NCBI RefSeq assembly: GCF_000381925.1
Contig: NZ_KB907307.1
Location: 930,001 to 994,000 of the forward strand
Origin: Nocardia sp. BMG111209
GTDB lineage: Bacteria; Actinomycetota; Actinomycetes; Mycobacteriales; Mycobacteriaceae
DNA length: 64,000 bases
Direction of reading: 5' to 3'
Shown: piece after piece, positions 1-10,286 of the stretch
How positions within the stretch are numbered: the stretch's first letter is position 1
Layout of the letters: each line of letters begins with the position of its first letter
Notes under the pieces: model-generated
Seen by the model: the letters and a program-made list of their open reading frames with translations, nothing else
The model's database searches: none
Told to the model about the DNA's origin: nothing
Made by a program: the position numbers and the translations under genes

Positions 1-456
1 CGGGTTGCCGATGGGGAGCAGATCGGCGGCGAGGCTGAGTACCTCGTCGGCCTCGGCGACGACCGCGGCGGGTACCCGCGCGGCCTCGAGCAGCGCGGCG
101 GTCACGGCGGCGGTGCGGGCGGCGGCCTGCTCGTCGGTGTCCTTCGGCAGTTTGTAGGCCGCGCCGACCGCGGTGAAGGCGGCGGCATCGGCGTCGGCCA
201 GCGCCAGCGACCTGGTCCGGGCGGCGTCGGCGGCGGCGATGATGCGGTCGACGACCTCGCGATGCGCGACATCCTTGGCCCGGGTGGTGTACCGGGCGAC
301 CATCGCGACCAGCGCGGCGCCCTGCGCGGCGTGCAGGGCGGCGACCGCGCCGCCGCCGGGTGCGGGGATCTTGGCCGCGAGATCGTCCAGATAGCCACCC
401 ACCGACGCTCCCGCGAATGTCGAAATCGACTGCGGCGACGTGGTTTCGGTAGACAT
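1..456 (-). CDS. Cyclodeaminase/cyclohydrolase family protein (FTCD_C type), 3' end cut by the window
   Basis: The 152 visible N-terminal residues match the formiminotransferase-cyclodeaminase C-terminal family. They contain the characteristic block YLDDLAAKIPAPGGGAVAAL near residues 22-41, followed by a long Ala-rich helical region. Family members are helical enzymes that handle formimino- or methenyl-tetrahydrofolate in one-carbon metabolism; stand-alone bacterial members are often annotated as methenyltetrahydrofolate cyclohydrolase. The ATG at 456 is preceded by a strong AGGAGG ribosome binding site, which fixes the start. The reading frame is open to base 1, so the C-terminus is missing. 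It is divergent from the F420 oxidoreductase gene, with 183 bp between them. The family is clear; the exact substrate is not. Confidence 0.8.
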   Translation of the reverse strand, partial: MSTETTSPQSISTFAGASVGGYLDDLAAKIPAPGGGAVAALHAAQGAALVAMVARYTTRAKDVAHREVVDRIIAAADAARTRSLALADADAAAFTAVGAAYKLPKDTDEQAAARTAAVTAALLEAARVPAAVVAEADEVLSLAADLLPIGNP

Positions 457-639
457 GGACGGCCCTCCTGGACGAACGGTCGGTGCGCACCGGATGATGC
501 GCGTCCGAGCACTACGGTACCGGGTGCCGGGCGGCTGCCCGCGACCACCCGAACCGGGCGCGCGGGCGCGACTCGAGGTTCACCTCGAGTGCGCGGGGGT
601 TGTCCGAGACCTGCGACGCAGCGTGGGTATGGTCGGGTC

Positions 640-1677
640 ATGCGTATCGGATTGGGCATCAACTATGCGGGCGGTTTCAAGGAAGTGGCCGCCGAGGTCG
701 CAGACCTGGAACGGGCCGGTCTGGACATCGTCTTCGTGCCCGAGGCGTACTCTTTCGACGCAGTGAGCGCGCTCGGCTACCTCGCCGCCCGGACCGATCG
801 GGTGCAGCTGGCGTCGGGCATCCTGCAGCTCTACACCCGCACCCCCACGCTCACGGCCATGTCGGCCGCCGGGCTGGACTACGTCTCCGACGGGCGCTTC
901 ATCCTCGGCCTCGGCGCGTCCGGCCCGCAGGTGATCGAGGGTTTCCACGGCGTGCCCTACGACGCGCCGATCGGCCGCACCCGCGAGGTCGTCGAGATCT
1001 GCCGCCGGGTGTGGCGCCGCGAGCGGCTGGAGTTCGAGGGCAAGTACTACCGGGTGCCGCTGCCCGCCGAGCGCGGCACCGGGCTGGGCAAACCGTTGAA
1101 GCTGATCAATCATCCGGTGCGCGAACGCATTCCGGTGCTGCTGGCCGCCCTCGGCCCGAAGAACGTGGAGCTGGCCGCGGAGATCGCCGAGGGCTGGCAG
1201 CCGATCTTCTTCCTTCCCGAACGCGCACAGGATGTCTGGGGCGACGCGCTGGCGGCCGGCCGGGCCCGCCGCGATCCGGCGCTCGGTGAGCTGGAGGTGT
1301 TCGCCGGCCCCGCCCTCGCCATCGGCGAGGACGTGGCACCGCTGCTCGAGTTCGTGAAACCCCATCTGGCGCTGTACATCGGCGGTATGGGCGCCAAGGG
1401 CAAGAACTTCTACCACTCCCTGGCCACCAAGTACGGCTACGGCGCCGAGGCGGACCGGATCCAGGAGCTGTACCTGGACGGCAAGAAGGAGGAGGCCGCG
1501 AAGGTGGTGCCGGACGACCTGGTCCGCGACGTCTCGCTGATCGGCCCGGCCGGATTCGTGAAGGAACGGGTGGCGGCGTTCGCGGCGGCCGGTGTCACCG
1601 TGCTGAACGTGGTGCCGATGGCCGCCACTCCCGCCGACCGGGTGAAACTCATCGAGCAGTTGCGCGAACTGGTCTGA
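640..1677 (+). CDS. LLM-class F420-dependent oxidoreductase, Rv3520c-like
   Basis: A 345-residue luciferase-like monooxygenase-fold protein that closely resembles mycobacterial Rv3520c as I remember it: the opening GLGINYAGGFKEV, then ERAGLDIVFVPEAYSFDAVS, LGYLAARTDRVQLASGI and DGRFILGLGASGPQVIEGFH. Members of this subfamily use the deazaflavin F420 as hydride carrier; the physiological substrate is not established. The start is the ATG at 640, because it aligns with the family N-terminus; the frame stays open further upstream but that extension is Arg/Gly-rich and does not look like protein. It is a single gene, followed by a 33-bp gap to the convergent STAS gene. F420 dependence is inferred from the family. 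Confidence 0.87.
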   Translation: MRIGLGINYAGGFKEVAAEVADLERAGLDIVFVPEAYSFDAVSALGYLAARTDRVQLASGILQLYTRTPTLTAMSAAGLDYVSDGRFILGLGASGPQVIEGFHGVPYDAPIGRTREVVEICRRVWRRERLEFEGKYYRVPLPAERGTGLGKPLKLINHPVRERIPVLLAALGPKNVELAAEIAEGWQPIFFLPERAQDVWGDALAAGRARRDPALGELEVFAGPALAIGEDVAPLLEFVKPHLALYIGGMGAKGKNFYHSLATKYGYGAEADRIQELYLDGKKEEAAKVVPDDLVRDVSLIGPAGFVKERVAAFAAAGVTVLNVVPMAATPADRVKLIEQLRELV

Positions 1678-1710
1678 GCCACGGGCGGTTCGGCGGGCGC
1701 GGCGGCGAAT

Positions 1711-2106
1711 TCAGTTGCCGCGCAACGCGCCGAGCGCCTCGTCCAGCGTGCGGTGCACGGCGAAAACCTGATCCAGATTGGTCATCTTCAGCTGGCGGCC
1801 GGTCGCCGGTCCGTCGGCGACCACCACGATGCGGGTCGAGCCGGCCCGCTGGTGCGCGGCGACGAGGGCGGCCATACCGGCCGAGGCCAGGAAGCTCACC
1901 TGCGACAGGTCGATGATCAGCGCCGCGGGAGCGCCGCCGAGCGTGGTCTCGATCGCCGTCTCCAGTGCGGGAGCGGTTGCCAGGTCGACCTCGCCGGCGA
2001 CCGTCAGCACGGTCGCCTCGTCCTGCACGGAGACCGAGGTGGTCATCGCATCGGCGAGGGGATACGCGTCTCCGGAAGTATTGGTCACAACAGAACAATC
2101 TGCCAT
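1711..2106 (-). CDS. STAS-domain anti-sigma factor antagonist
   Basis: A 131-residue protein consisting almost entirely of one STAS domain (about residues 25-128). It has the hallmark segments TVAGEVDLATAPAL and LIIDLSQVSFLASAGMAAL. Ser75 in the latter is at the position phosphorylated in SpoIIAA/RsbV-type antagonists. Such proteins, when dephosphorylated, bind an anti-sigma kinase and free a sigma factor. It is the last gene in the same direction as the rsbR-like operon, 173 bp after the SpoIIE-type phosphatase, and is a likely target of that phosphatase. The ATG at 2106 is chosen because a GGAAG-like site precedes it; the internal ATG at 2046 is a possible alternative start. Confidence 0.85.
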   Translation of the reverse strand: MADCSVVTNTSGDAYPLADAMTTSVSVQDEATVLTVAGEVDLATAPALETAIETTLGGAPAALIIDLSQVSFLASAGMAALVAAHQRAGSTRIVVVADGPATGRQLKMTNLDQVFAVHRTLDEALGALRGN

Positions 2107-2279
2107 GAACCAGCGCTTCCCGCTGCATCGTCAGGCACATTCTTCGTCCATTTTCCGCCATCCGAGATGTGAAAAGCCCTGGTACGGAGTTTTTTCCGAT
2201 TGTTACCACCGGATAGCTGGCAAATGGGTGTCGGCTGTCACATGTGGGTCAGTGCCGAGGTCGGGGCGGTTTGCCGGGG

Positions 2280-4496
2280 CTACACCCGGCCCGCGGCGGT
2301 GACCGCCACCGCGGGCAGTTTCGCTATCAGCCGAACCCGGGTGCCGATGCCCGCATTGTCGATGATCAATTCGTCGGTCAATGCGCGCATCATCGCGATA
2401 CCGCGGCCGCGATGGCCCGGATCCTCCGGTTGCGGCCGCCAGATCCCGGCATCGGTGACCTCGACGGTAACCTGTGCCATCGTGCAGTCGGCGACGATCA
2501 GCACCCGCCCGAGCGCGCCGTCGAGATAGGCGTGCTCGATACTGTTGCTGCACGCCTCGTTGGCGGCCGCGACCAGGTCCAGGGCCAGTTCGTGCGGTAC
2601 CGCGGCGCCGGTGAGCCAGGCCGCCAGCGACCGCCGGATCGCCGACAGCCGGTTCGCCTCGGCCGGCAGGTCCAGATGCAGCGCGCGCGGCGGCTGCCGG
2701 TAGACCACCATGGCCACGTCGTCGTCGTAGCCGACCGCGGGACGCAGCCGCGACAGCACCGCGTCGGCCACCTCGCGCGGCAACAGCGTTGCGGCGCCGG
2801 ATAATTCGTCGGCCAGCAGATCGAAGCGGTCGTCGATGCCGGTGCCGCGCTCCTCCACCAGGCCGTCGGTGAACAGCACCAGGGTCGAGCCCGGCCCGAG
2901 TTCGGTGGTGGCCTCCGGCCGCCGCGGCGGATCGAAGGTGGCCAGCGGCACCGACCGGCCGCCCTCCAGCAGCCGGCCCTTACTGCCCGGCGCGGCCAGC
3001 ACCAGCGGCATGTGCCCCGCGCTGGAGTACCGGACCACCCCGCGCACGGGGTCCAGGATGGCGGCGCACGCGGTGGTGCACATCGCGCCCGGGATCCGCG
3101 CGGCGACCGTGTCCAGTTCCGCGAGCAACTGGGCCGGACCGGCCCCGCGCAGCAGCAGAGCCCTTGCGGCCGTGCGCAATTGGCCCATCACCACGGCGGC
3201 CGACAGACCTCGGCCGACACAGTCGCCGACCACGATGCCGATGGTGCCGTCGCGCAGCGGCACCAGGTCGTACCAGTCGCCGCCGATCTCCAGCGGCGGC
3301 AGGGCGGGCTCGTAGTGCACCGAGAACCGCGGCGGCAGCTCGATCGGGCCCAGCATCGCCCGTTGCAGGGTCAGTGAGGTGGACCGGGCCTGGTCGAAGT
3401 TGCGGGCCCGCTGCACCGCCAGGCTGACCTGGCCAACCAGCAGCGAGAACAGCGCCCAGTCGCCCGGGGTGATGGCGCGCGGCGCGGCGAACCGCAGCCA
3501 CAGCGCGGCGTCGGCGGTCTCGGCCAGCGGCGCGACGATACCCTCCGAACTGGCGGCGCCCTCCGGGATGGCGAACATGGTGCGGCCGGGCCGCACCCGG
3601 GCCCGGTCCAGCAGCACGCGGGCCTGCGCGTCGAGCACCTGCCGCGACGGCGCGCCCTCGCCGCTGGACATGTACAGCTCCGGCCCGGTGTGCCGGTTCG
3701 GCCACACCGACACCACCGCCGCCTCGGCCCCGGTGATGCGCCGCAGTTCCTCCAGCCCGACGGCCAGCACCTCGATCACGCTGGTGGCCGCGCCGACGGC
3801 GGTGGCCAGCTGCGAGACCGCCTGGTCCCGGGCCTGGGCGTCCTGTTCGGCGGTGACGTCGCGGATCGTGCCGACGTAGATCTGCTCGTGGTCCTCCGGC
3901 CGGACCAGCGTCGAGGTGCTGACCGCGAGCCACAGCCGCCGTCCGTCGCGGTGCCGCACCGGCAGCATGAACCGGGCGGTATCGCTGGTCGTCAACGTCG
4001 CGCCCAGATCCGGATAGCCGGAATCGTGCACCGACCACGGATGCGGTTGCGGATAGGGGACCCCGTCCGGGCCGTATCCGGTGAGCGCGCCGAAGGCGGA
4101 GTTCACCTCGGTGATGGCGCCGTGCGAGTCGGCGACGAAGAATCCGTCCTGCAACGATTCCACCAGCGCGGTGCGGAACGCGTCGCGGCCCTCCAGATCC
4201 TCCACGCGCAGCCGCTGCTGCTCGTAACTGCGTGTGCTGTCCAGGAATCCGCGCGTGGCGACATCCAGCGCGGCCAGCGTCTGCAACAGGAATTCCAGTG
4301 CCGCTTCGGATTTCAGGCCCTCGCGGTCGAGCAGCCGGAAGTGGTGCTCGGTCAGGTCGAGGATGCTGACACCCTCCACCAGTGCCCGGCGGCCCAGTTC
4401 GTACCCCTCCGCGAGGGTGGTCTGACTCGGCGAATCCAGGTGCAGCCGAAGGGCGTTCGCGTAGTCGCCGCGGAAGGCCGCCAGCATCGTGCTCAC
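2280..4496 (-). CDS. Multidomain SpoIIE/RsbU-type PP2C phosphatase with PAS, GAF and C-terminal HATPase
   Basis: A 738-residue signalling protein. The order appears to be an RsbU-type N-terminal helical domain (about 1-90), PAS (100-225), GAF (235-385), SpoIIE/PP2C phosphatase (400-595; GGDWYDL, VGDCVGRGLSAA and FTDGLVE carry the metal-binding acidic residues) and a histidine-kinase-like ATPase (610-735; AANEACSNSIEHAY N-box). It therefore combines a phosphatase for STAS antagonists with an anti-sigma-kinase-like domain in one chain. The start is a GTG at 4496 that overlaps the upstream TGA by four bases (GTGA), implying translational coupling with the RsbX-like gene. It probably feeds sensory input into the sigma-factor switch encoded by the same operon. 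Confidence 0.88.
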   Translation of the reverse strand: MSTMLAAFRGDYANALRLHLDSPSQTTLAEGYELGRRALVEGVSILDLTEHHFRLLDREGLKSEAALEFLLQTLAALDVATRGFLDSTRSYEQQRLRVEDLEGRDAFRTALVESLQDGFFVADSHGAITEVNSAFGALTGYGPDGVPYPQPHPWSVHDSGYPDLGATLTTSDTARFMLPVRHRDGRRLWLAVSTSTLVRPEDHEQIYVGTIRDVTAEQDAQARDQAVSQLATAVGAATSVIEVLAVGLEELRRITGAEAAVVSVWPNRHTGPELYMSSGEGAPSRQVLDAQARVLLDRARVRPGRTMFAIPEGAASSEGIVAPLAETADAALWLRFAAPRAITPGDWALFSLLVGQVSLAVQRARNFDQARSTSLTLQRAMLGPIELPPRFSVHYEPALPPLEIGGDWYDLVPLRDGTIGIVVGDCVGRGLSAAVVMGQLRTAARALLLRGAGPAQLLAELDTVAARIPGAMCTTACAAILDPVRGVVRYSSAGHMPLVLAAPGSKGRLLEGGRSVPLATFDPPRRPEATTELGPGSTLVLFTDGLVEERGTGIDDRFDLLADELSGAATLLPREVADAVLSRLRPAVGYDDDVAMVVYRQPPRALHLDLPAEANRLSAIRRSLAAWLTGAAVPHELALDLVAAANEACSNSIEHAYLDGALGRVLIVADCTMAQVTVEVTDAGIWRPQPEDPGHRGRGIAMMRALTDELIIDNAGIGTRVRLIAKLPAVAVTAAGRV

Positions 4497-5125
4497 GACG
4501 CCGCCACCGTGTGCCCGCGGTGCCGGGCGGCCAGCGCCAGCGCGTCGTCGGTGTCCTTGGCGTGCACGGAGACGATCGCATCGGTGATGTCGGCGGTCGA
4601 GGAGGCCATATCGATCGCCTCGACGTATTCGTCGACGATGCCGTCGGTGCACATCAGCAGCAGATCGCCCGGCCGGACGGCGACGGTCTGCGTCTGCAGA
4701 TTCGGCGGGAGCAGATAGCCCACGATGCCGCCGGTCAGCAGTGCCGTGGCCCGTACCACCGGTTTACCGGGACCGGCTGCCACCACCCGGGATTCGACGT
4801 TGCCGACGCCGAGCCACTGCAGCCGGTCGCCGGCGGTGAACATGGCCAGCGAGACCGCCGCACCCCGGGTATCGGACATCGCGCGGTGACACAGCAACAT
4901 CAGCACGTCCAGCGGTTCACCCCGATTCTCGGCCAGTACCTGCACGGCGCGCGCGGCGGCGTCGGCGGCGGCGTTGCCGTGGCCGAGCCCGTCGAGCACC
5001 GCGAACAGCACCGAGCCACCGCCGGCGTCGAGTACGACGGCCCGATCGCCGGAATCACGTTGTCCCGGCAGCGCCCGGCCGGTGACCGACCACTCCACGG
5101 TGCCGACGAATCCTCCCTCATGCAC
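4493..5125 (-). CDS. RsbX-like PP2C/SpoIIE phosphatase
   Basis: A 210-residue single-domain phosphatase. The metal-binding motifs are visible: LFAVLDGLGHGNAAADAA near residues 40-57 and LLMCTDGIVDEY near 155-166. Small phosphatases of this kind, encoded beside RsbR/S/T, dephosphorylate the stressosome proteins and reset the switch (RsbX in Bacillus). The start is GTG at 5125, overlapping the end of the RsbT-like gene by eight bases; the nearby ATG at 5121 is in another frame. Its end overlaps the large phosphatase gene by four bases. The role is inferred from domain plus position. Confidence 0.85.
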   Translation of the reverse strand: MHEGGFVGTVEWSVTGRALPGQRDSGDRAVVLDAGGGSVLFAVLDGLGHGNAAADAAARAVQVLAENRGEPLDVLMLLCHRAMSDTRGAAVSLAMFTAGDRLQWLGVGNVESRVVAAGPGKPVVRATALLTGGIVGYLLPPNLQTQTVAVRPGDLLLMCTDGIVDEYVEAIDMASSTADITDAIVSVHAKDTDDALALAARHRGHTVAAS

Positions 5126-5543
5126 CGGCGGGCACCCACTTCCACATCTCCACCAGCGTCCCCTGCCCGGGGGCGGAGTCGATGTTCAGCCGGTCCATCA
5201 GCCGCTTGGCGCCGGGTAATCCGAGTCCCAGGCCGCGCCCGGTCGAATATCCGTCCTCCAGCGCCCGGGTGATGTCGGGGATGCCGGGACCGCGGTCCTC
5301 GGCCTGGATGATCAACGCACGTCGCCCGTCCCGATCCGCCACGACGATCCGGATCTCGCCGGTGCCCGCATAACTGGTGATGTTGCGGGCGACCTCGGAG
5401 ATGGCCGTCGAGATCATGGTGATGTCGGTGAGCGAGAAACCGAGTTTTGCAGCCAGTTCTCGCCCGGCCTGACGTGCGGTCACGATGTCGTTGGACACCT
5501 TCACCGCGATCACCACGTTGTCAGCGGCCACGGTCACGACCAT
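5118..5543 (-). CDS. rsbT: RsbT-like anti-sigma regulatory serine/threonine kinase
   Basis: A 141-residue GHKL/HATPase kinase. It has the N-box EVARNITSYA, the G1 box EDRGPGIPD and the glycine-rich GLGLGLPGAKRLMD lid motif. The N-terminal segment NDIVTARQAGRELAAKLGFS is typical of RsbT, which phosphorylates RsbS and RsbR in the stressosome and, once released, activates an RsbU-type phosphatase. The gene overlaps RsbS by 23 bases upstream and the RsbX-like gene by eight bases downstream. The order R-S-T-X is the classical stressosome order. Confidence 0.9.
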   Translation of the reverse strand: MVVTVAADNVVIAVKVSNDIVTARQAGRELAAKLGFSLTDITMISTAISEVARNITSYAGTGEIRIVVADRDGRRALIIQAEDRGPGIPDITRALEDGYSTGRGLGLGLPGAKRLMDRLNIDSAPGQGTLVEMWKWVPAGA

Positions 5544-5907
5544 CTCGATCGCGGCGGCGCAGCTGTCTGTTCAGCCAGGCCAGACCCTCCTCCAGGTCCA
5601 GGGCGGTGTGCATGTCCTCGAAGGTGAGGCCGAGCTGAACCATGGCGAAGGCCACCTCGGGCTGCAGGCCCACGATGACGGTCTCGGCGCCGCGCAGCTT
5701 CGTCATGTGCGCGATGGTGCGGATCGAGCGCGCGGCGAACGAGTCCATGACGTCGATCGCGGTCACGTCGACGATGATCCCCTGCGCGCGGTACTTGCTG
5801 ACGTACTTCATCAGGTCGTCCTGCAGACGCTCGGTATCGGCATCCGTCAGCGCCGACTGGACGGATGCGATGAGGAATGTGCCCTGTTTGAGTATGGGTA
5901 CCGGCAT
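5521..5907 (-). CDS. rsbS: RsbS-like STAS scaffold protein
   Basis: A 128-residue single STAS domain. The motif DVMDSFAARSI has Ser56 at the position phosphorylated by RsbT in RsbS, and the opening PVPILKQGTFLIASVQ is characteristic of the family. RsbS and RsbR together form the stressosome core that sequesters RsbT. The basic C-terminal tail (QLRRRDRDGRDRGR) is short and probably disordered. It begins 14 bp after RsbR and overlaps RsbT by 23 bases. Confidence 0.9.
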   Translation of the reverse strand: MPVPILKQGTFLIASVQSALTDADTERLQDDLMKYVSKYRAQGIIVDVTAIDVMDSFAARSIRTIAHMTKLRGAETVIVGLQPEVAFAMVQLGLTFEDMHTALDLEEGLAWLNRQLRRRDRDGRDRGR

Positions 5908-5921
5908 CGGCTCGCCCGCCG

Positions 5922-6815
5922 TTACCGTCCGTCGCGCTCGGTGACGCGGGTGACGTCGTATCCGAGGAGCCGCTCCGCTTCTTCGATGCCTCCCTGCAGG
6001 TCGCCGACCGCGTTCATCTTGGACAGGTCCAGGCCGATGGTGACCAGGGTCAGCGCGATCTCCGAGGAGAGCCCGGTGATGATCACGCTGGCGCCCATCA
6101 GGCCCGACGCGTCGACGGTCTGGACCAGATGGTTCGCGACCGTGGAATCGATCGCCGGCACACCGGTGATATCGATGACGACGACCTTGGCGCGGTTGGC
6201 CCGGATGGCGCGCAGCAGCTGCTCGGTGAGCTGGCGGGCGCGCTGGCTGTCGAGCACGCCGATGATGGGGAGGATCAGCAGCTGCTCGCGCACCTGCAGC
6301 ACCGGCGTGGACAGTTCGCGGATGGCTTCCTGCTGCTGGCGGATGACGCGCTCGCGCTCCTGTACGAAGGAGACGGCCACGGTGTTGGCGATCCGGTTGG
6401 CGGCCGGCTCGTAGGCGTCGAGCACGCGCTTGAGCAGATCGAAGCTGGACTGGTATTTCTCGAACAAGCTGCGCGCCAGCACATCTCGCAGCAGGAGCAC
6501 GATGCCGATGACCTCGTCGGTCTCCACGCCCCGGGGAATGATGCGCTCCGACAGATCCCGCGCGTAGGCCTGCAGGGCCTCGACGCTACCGGTCTCGAGC
6601 ACCTCGACGTAGTTGTCGTAGATCGAGGTCGCCTCGGAGAAGATCTCCTCCGGCGTCATGGCGGTCAGCAGTTGGACGTCGGTGATGCGGCGGGCCCATT
6701 CCTCGCGCAGCTCGGTACGATTCTGACGCAGGTGCTCGACCAGCTGCGGAAGCAGATTCTCGACCGGCACGGTCGACAACGAATCCGCCGAGAGGCCGAT
6801 GGACACGTCGGACAT
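5922..6815 (-). CDS. rsbR: RsbR-like stressosome sensor protein (N-terminal globin-like region + STAS)
   Basis: A 297-residue protein with an N-terminal four-helix, non-haem-globin-like sensor region (about 15-160), a linker helix, and a C-terminal STAS domain (about 175-290). Candidate phosphosites for RsbT are Thr170 in the linker (ELSTPVLQ) and Ser224/Thr225 in AIDSTVANHL. The chosen start is the ATG at 6815, because GGCAGGAG lies just upstream; an in-frame ATG at 6863 exists but is less well supported. As first gene of the operon it is preceded by a GTTT-N15-GGGTAC promoter, so the switch may be autoregulated by the sigma factor it controls. No sigma-factor gene lies in the window. Confidence 0.9.
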   Translation of the reverse strand: MSDVSIGLSADSLSTVPVENLLPQLVEHLRQNRTELREEWARRITDVQLLTAMTPEEIFSEATSIYDNYVEVLETGSVEALQAYARDLSERIIPRGVETDEVIGIVLLLRDVLARSLFEKYQSSFDLLKRVLDAYEPAANRIANTVAVSFVQERERVIRQQQEAIRELSTPVLQVREQLLILPIIGVLDSQRARQLTEQLLRAIRANRAKVVVIDITGVPAIDSTVANHLVQTVDASGLMGASVIITGLSSEIALTLVTIGLDLSKMNAVGDLQGGIEEAERLLGYDVTRVTERDGR

Positions 6816-6918
6816 GGAAACTCCTGCCCCTTTCGTAAGGGTAGGTCTGGTGGTACTCGTCAAGTTTGCTCGAACGGGCGTCTGCTGTCACCGACAGCAG
6901 CGAGCCTAGTCTTACTCG

Positions 6919-6943
6919 GTACCCGATGGGGCACAAACCAAAC
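6919..6943 (-). promoter_or_regulatory. SigB/SigF-type promoter of the rsbR operon
   Basis: On the minus strand GTTT (6943-6940) is followed after exactly 15 bases by GGGTAC (6924-6919). This matches the GTTT-N15-GGGTA(T) consensus of the SigB/SigF stress sigma family in actinobacteria. It would give a 5' leader of roughly 95 bases before the RsbR ATG. Confidence 0.6.
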
Positions 6944-6991
6944 GTGTAACCGACGGAGATCACGCCGGCCGCGCCGGAGATCACTCCGGAC

Positions 6992-7507
6992 TCAGCCGAT
7001 GCTGCCGTTGTGCTGGCCGCGCAGATCGATACGCGGTGTGTGCCGATCGGCGGTGCGCCGATGATGCGCCAGCAGCGAATCGTAGATCGCGGCGAGTTCG
7101 ATGAGCTGCTCCCGGTCGAGGACGTCGATCATGTTCCGGCGCACGCTCGCCACGTGTGCGGGGGCGGCCGCGGCGAGCACCTCCGCGCCCTTGGCGGTCA
7201 GTACCGCGGCCGTGCGCCGGGCATCGTCGGGAATCGCTTCGCGCGCAACGAGTCCGCGCTTCTCCATCCGGGTGATCTGATGCGACAGCCGGCTCTGCGA
7301 CCACTCCAGCACCGCCGCCAGATCGGCGAAACTGCGCCGGTGGTCGGGCGCGTCGGCGAGGCGGGCCAGCACGGTGTACTCGACGTAGGTCAGATTCGAG
7401 CGGCGCGAGGTGTCGCGGCCGACGGCGGCGGCGATCAGGTCGCGGGTGAACACGAACCCGAGCCAGGCGCGCTCCTCGACCTCGTCGAGCCATCGGGGTT
7501 CGGTCAC
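6992..7507 (-). CDS. MarR-family transcriptional regulator
   Basis: A 171-residue winged-helix protein. The MarR signature is visible in FADLAAVLEWSQSRLSHQITRMEKRGLV (recognition helix) followed by the wing DDARRTAAVLTAKG. The N-terminal WLGFVFTRDL helix is the usual dimerisation region. It is divergent from the fumarase gene, with 246 bp between them, and convergent with nothing; its own promoter region is AT-richer than its surroundings (around 7560-7625). Ligand and targets cannot be read from the sequence. Confidence 0.88.
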   Translation of the reverse strand: MTEPRWLDEVEERAWLGFVFTRDLIAAAVGRDTSRRSNLTYVEYTVLARLADAPDHRRSFADLAAVLEWSQSRLSHQITRMEKRGLVAREAIPDDARRTAAVLTAKGAEVLAAAAPAHVASVRRNMIDVLDREQLIELAAIYDSLLAHHRRTADRHTPRIDLRGQHNGSIG

Positions 7508-7753
7508 GGATCCTCTCCAGGTCGCTGCGTCGGGGCGGTTGTCGGGCTGCGCTCCGGGTCAGTCGACAGTTACACATTTCGCGTTGAAGGTGCAACCTTT
7601 TAGCTTGGCGCGCACGAAGATTAGGCTGGCCTGATCTCGTCGCGGCACCGCGTGCTGGCTAGAGTCGCACTGCTTGGATTCACCCGGCTGATGTGAGCCC
7701 GATCGCTGTTGCCGCGAGCCCCTCCACAGCCCACAGTGCAAGGAGTGCGAAAA

Positions 7754-9414
<1,661 letters not shown>

Positions 9415-9418
<4 letters not shown>

Positions 9419-9546
9419 CGCGGCCGGTCAGGGGACGGGCCGTCCGGGGAGCGGGTGGGGGCCACGCAGGTCAGCAGGATCAGGGCCGCGGGGCCCAGCA
9501 CGCCCGCCAGCGACAGGACGACGTTCGCTGTCATCGGGACCGCCAT
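9415..9546 (-). CDS. Small single-pass membrane protein (43 aa)
   Basis: A 43-codon gene with a very good ribosome binding site (GAGGAGG, six bases before ATG 9546). The product has one hydrophobic segment, [20 protein letters not shown], and a short Pro/Arg/Ser tail. The stop lies inside the end of the convergent fumarase gene. No family is recognised. The support is the Shine-Dalgarno site plus a plausible transmembrane helix; it could still be fortuitous. Confidence 0.5.
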
Positions 9547-9673
9547 GACACCCTCCTCGCCGTCGGGCAAACGCACGCCGCGTCCGGCTTCACGGTAACG
9601 GCCGGGCCCGGCGAGATCGCCGGGTAATGCGTGATCCGGTCCGGATTGTCGCTTTGCCGATACCATCTCCGGC

Positions 9674-10141
9674 ATGTTGCGACGGAGTGTGGGTGCGGCG
9701 GCCGTGGCCGTCACGGGGGTGACGGTGGTTCTGCTGCAACCGGCGGCCGGGTCCGCCGCCGACGGCCTCGGGGGACTGGATCCGGTGCTGGCCGGCGCCT
9801 ACACGCTCGCCGAACAGCAGGCGCACGCCGAGGGGGTGCCGCTGTGGATCAACTCCGGCTACCGCACCCCCGCGGAGCAGCAACAGCTGTGGGAGGACGG
9901 GATCGCCACCTACGGCAGCCCGGAGGCGGCGCGGCACTGGGTGCTGCCGCCGGAGGAGTCCACGCACGTGCAGGGCCGGGCCGTGGACGTCGCGCCGCAG
10001 GAGGGCGCGAACTGGCTGGACGCCAACGGTAATCGCTGGGGCCTGTGCCGCACTTATCAGAACGAGTGGTGGCATTTCGAGGTGGCCACCGCGCCGGGTG
10101 CGTCGTGCCCGCCGATGCTCCCCGATGCCGGAGATCGCTGA
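9674..10141 (+). CDS. Secreted D-alanyl-D-alanine carboxypeptidase, VanY/peptidase M15 family
   Basis: A 155-residue exported zinc peptidase. Residues 1-28 form a signal peptide ending near AGSAA. The catalytic core has SGYRTPAEQQQLW, the zinc-binding STHVQGRAVDV (His and Asp ligands) and EWWHFE (catalytic Glu and third zinc ligand). M15B enzymes trim the terminal D-Ala from peptidoglycan stem peptides. It is short for the family but the core looks complete. It is a single gene; a small membrane protein follows 145 bp later. Confidence 0.9.
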   Translation: MLRRSVGAAAVAVTGVTVVLLQPAAGSAADGLGGLDPVLAGAYTLAEQQAHAEGVPLWINSGYRTPAEQQQLWEDGIATYGSPEAARHWVLPPEESTHVQGRAVDVAPQEGANWLDANGNRWGLCRTYQNEWWHFEVATAPGASCPPMLPDAGDR

Positions 10142-10286
10142 GAAGCTGTCCGGTTCCGGCTGATTCGCCCGGCGCGGTGGAATCGGTCTGGGTCGAACGG
10201 CTGCGGTGCACGTGGGGATTCGGCATCCTGGAGTGTCGGTGGAGGTGCCGGCGTCGGGCCGGGCGGTGACGGGATGGAGGGTTCGA

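Noticed and set aside
262..639. N-terminal extension of the Rv3520c-like oxidoreductase
   Set aside because: The frame is open but the sequence is Arg/Gly/Pro-rich, lies over the divergent promoter and the cyclodeaminase start, and the family begins at the ATG at 640.
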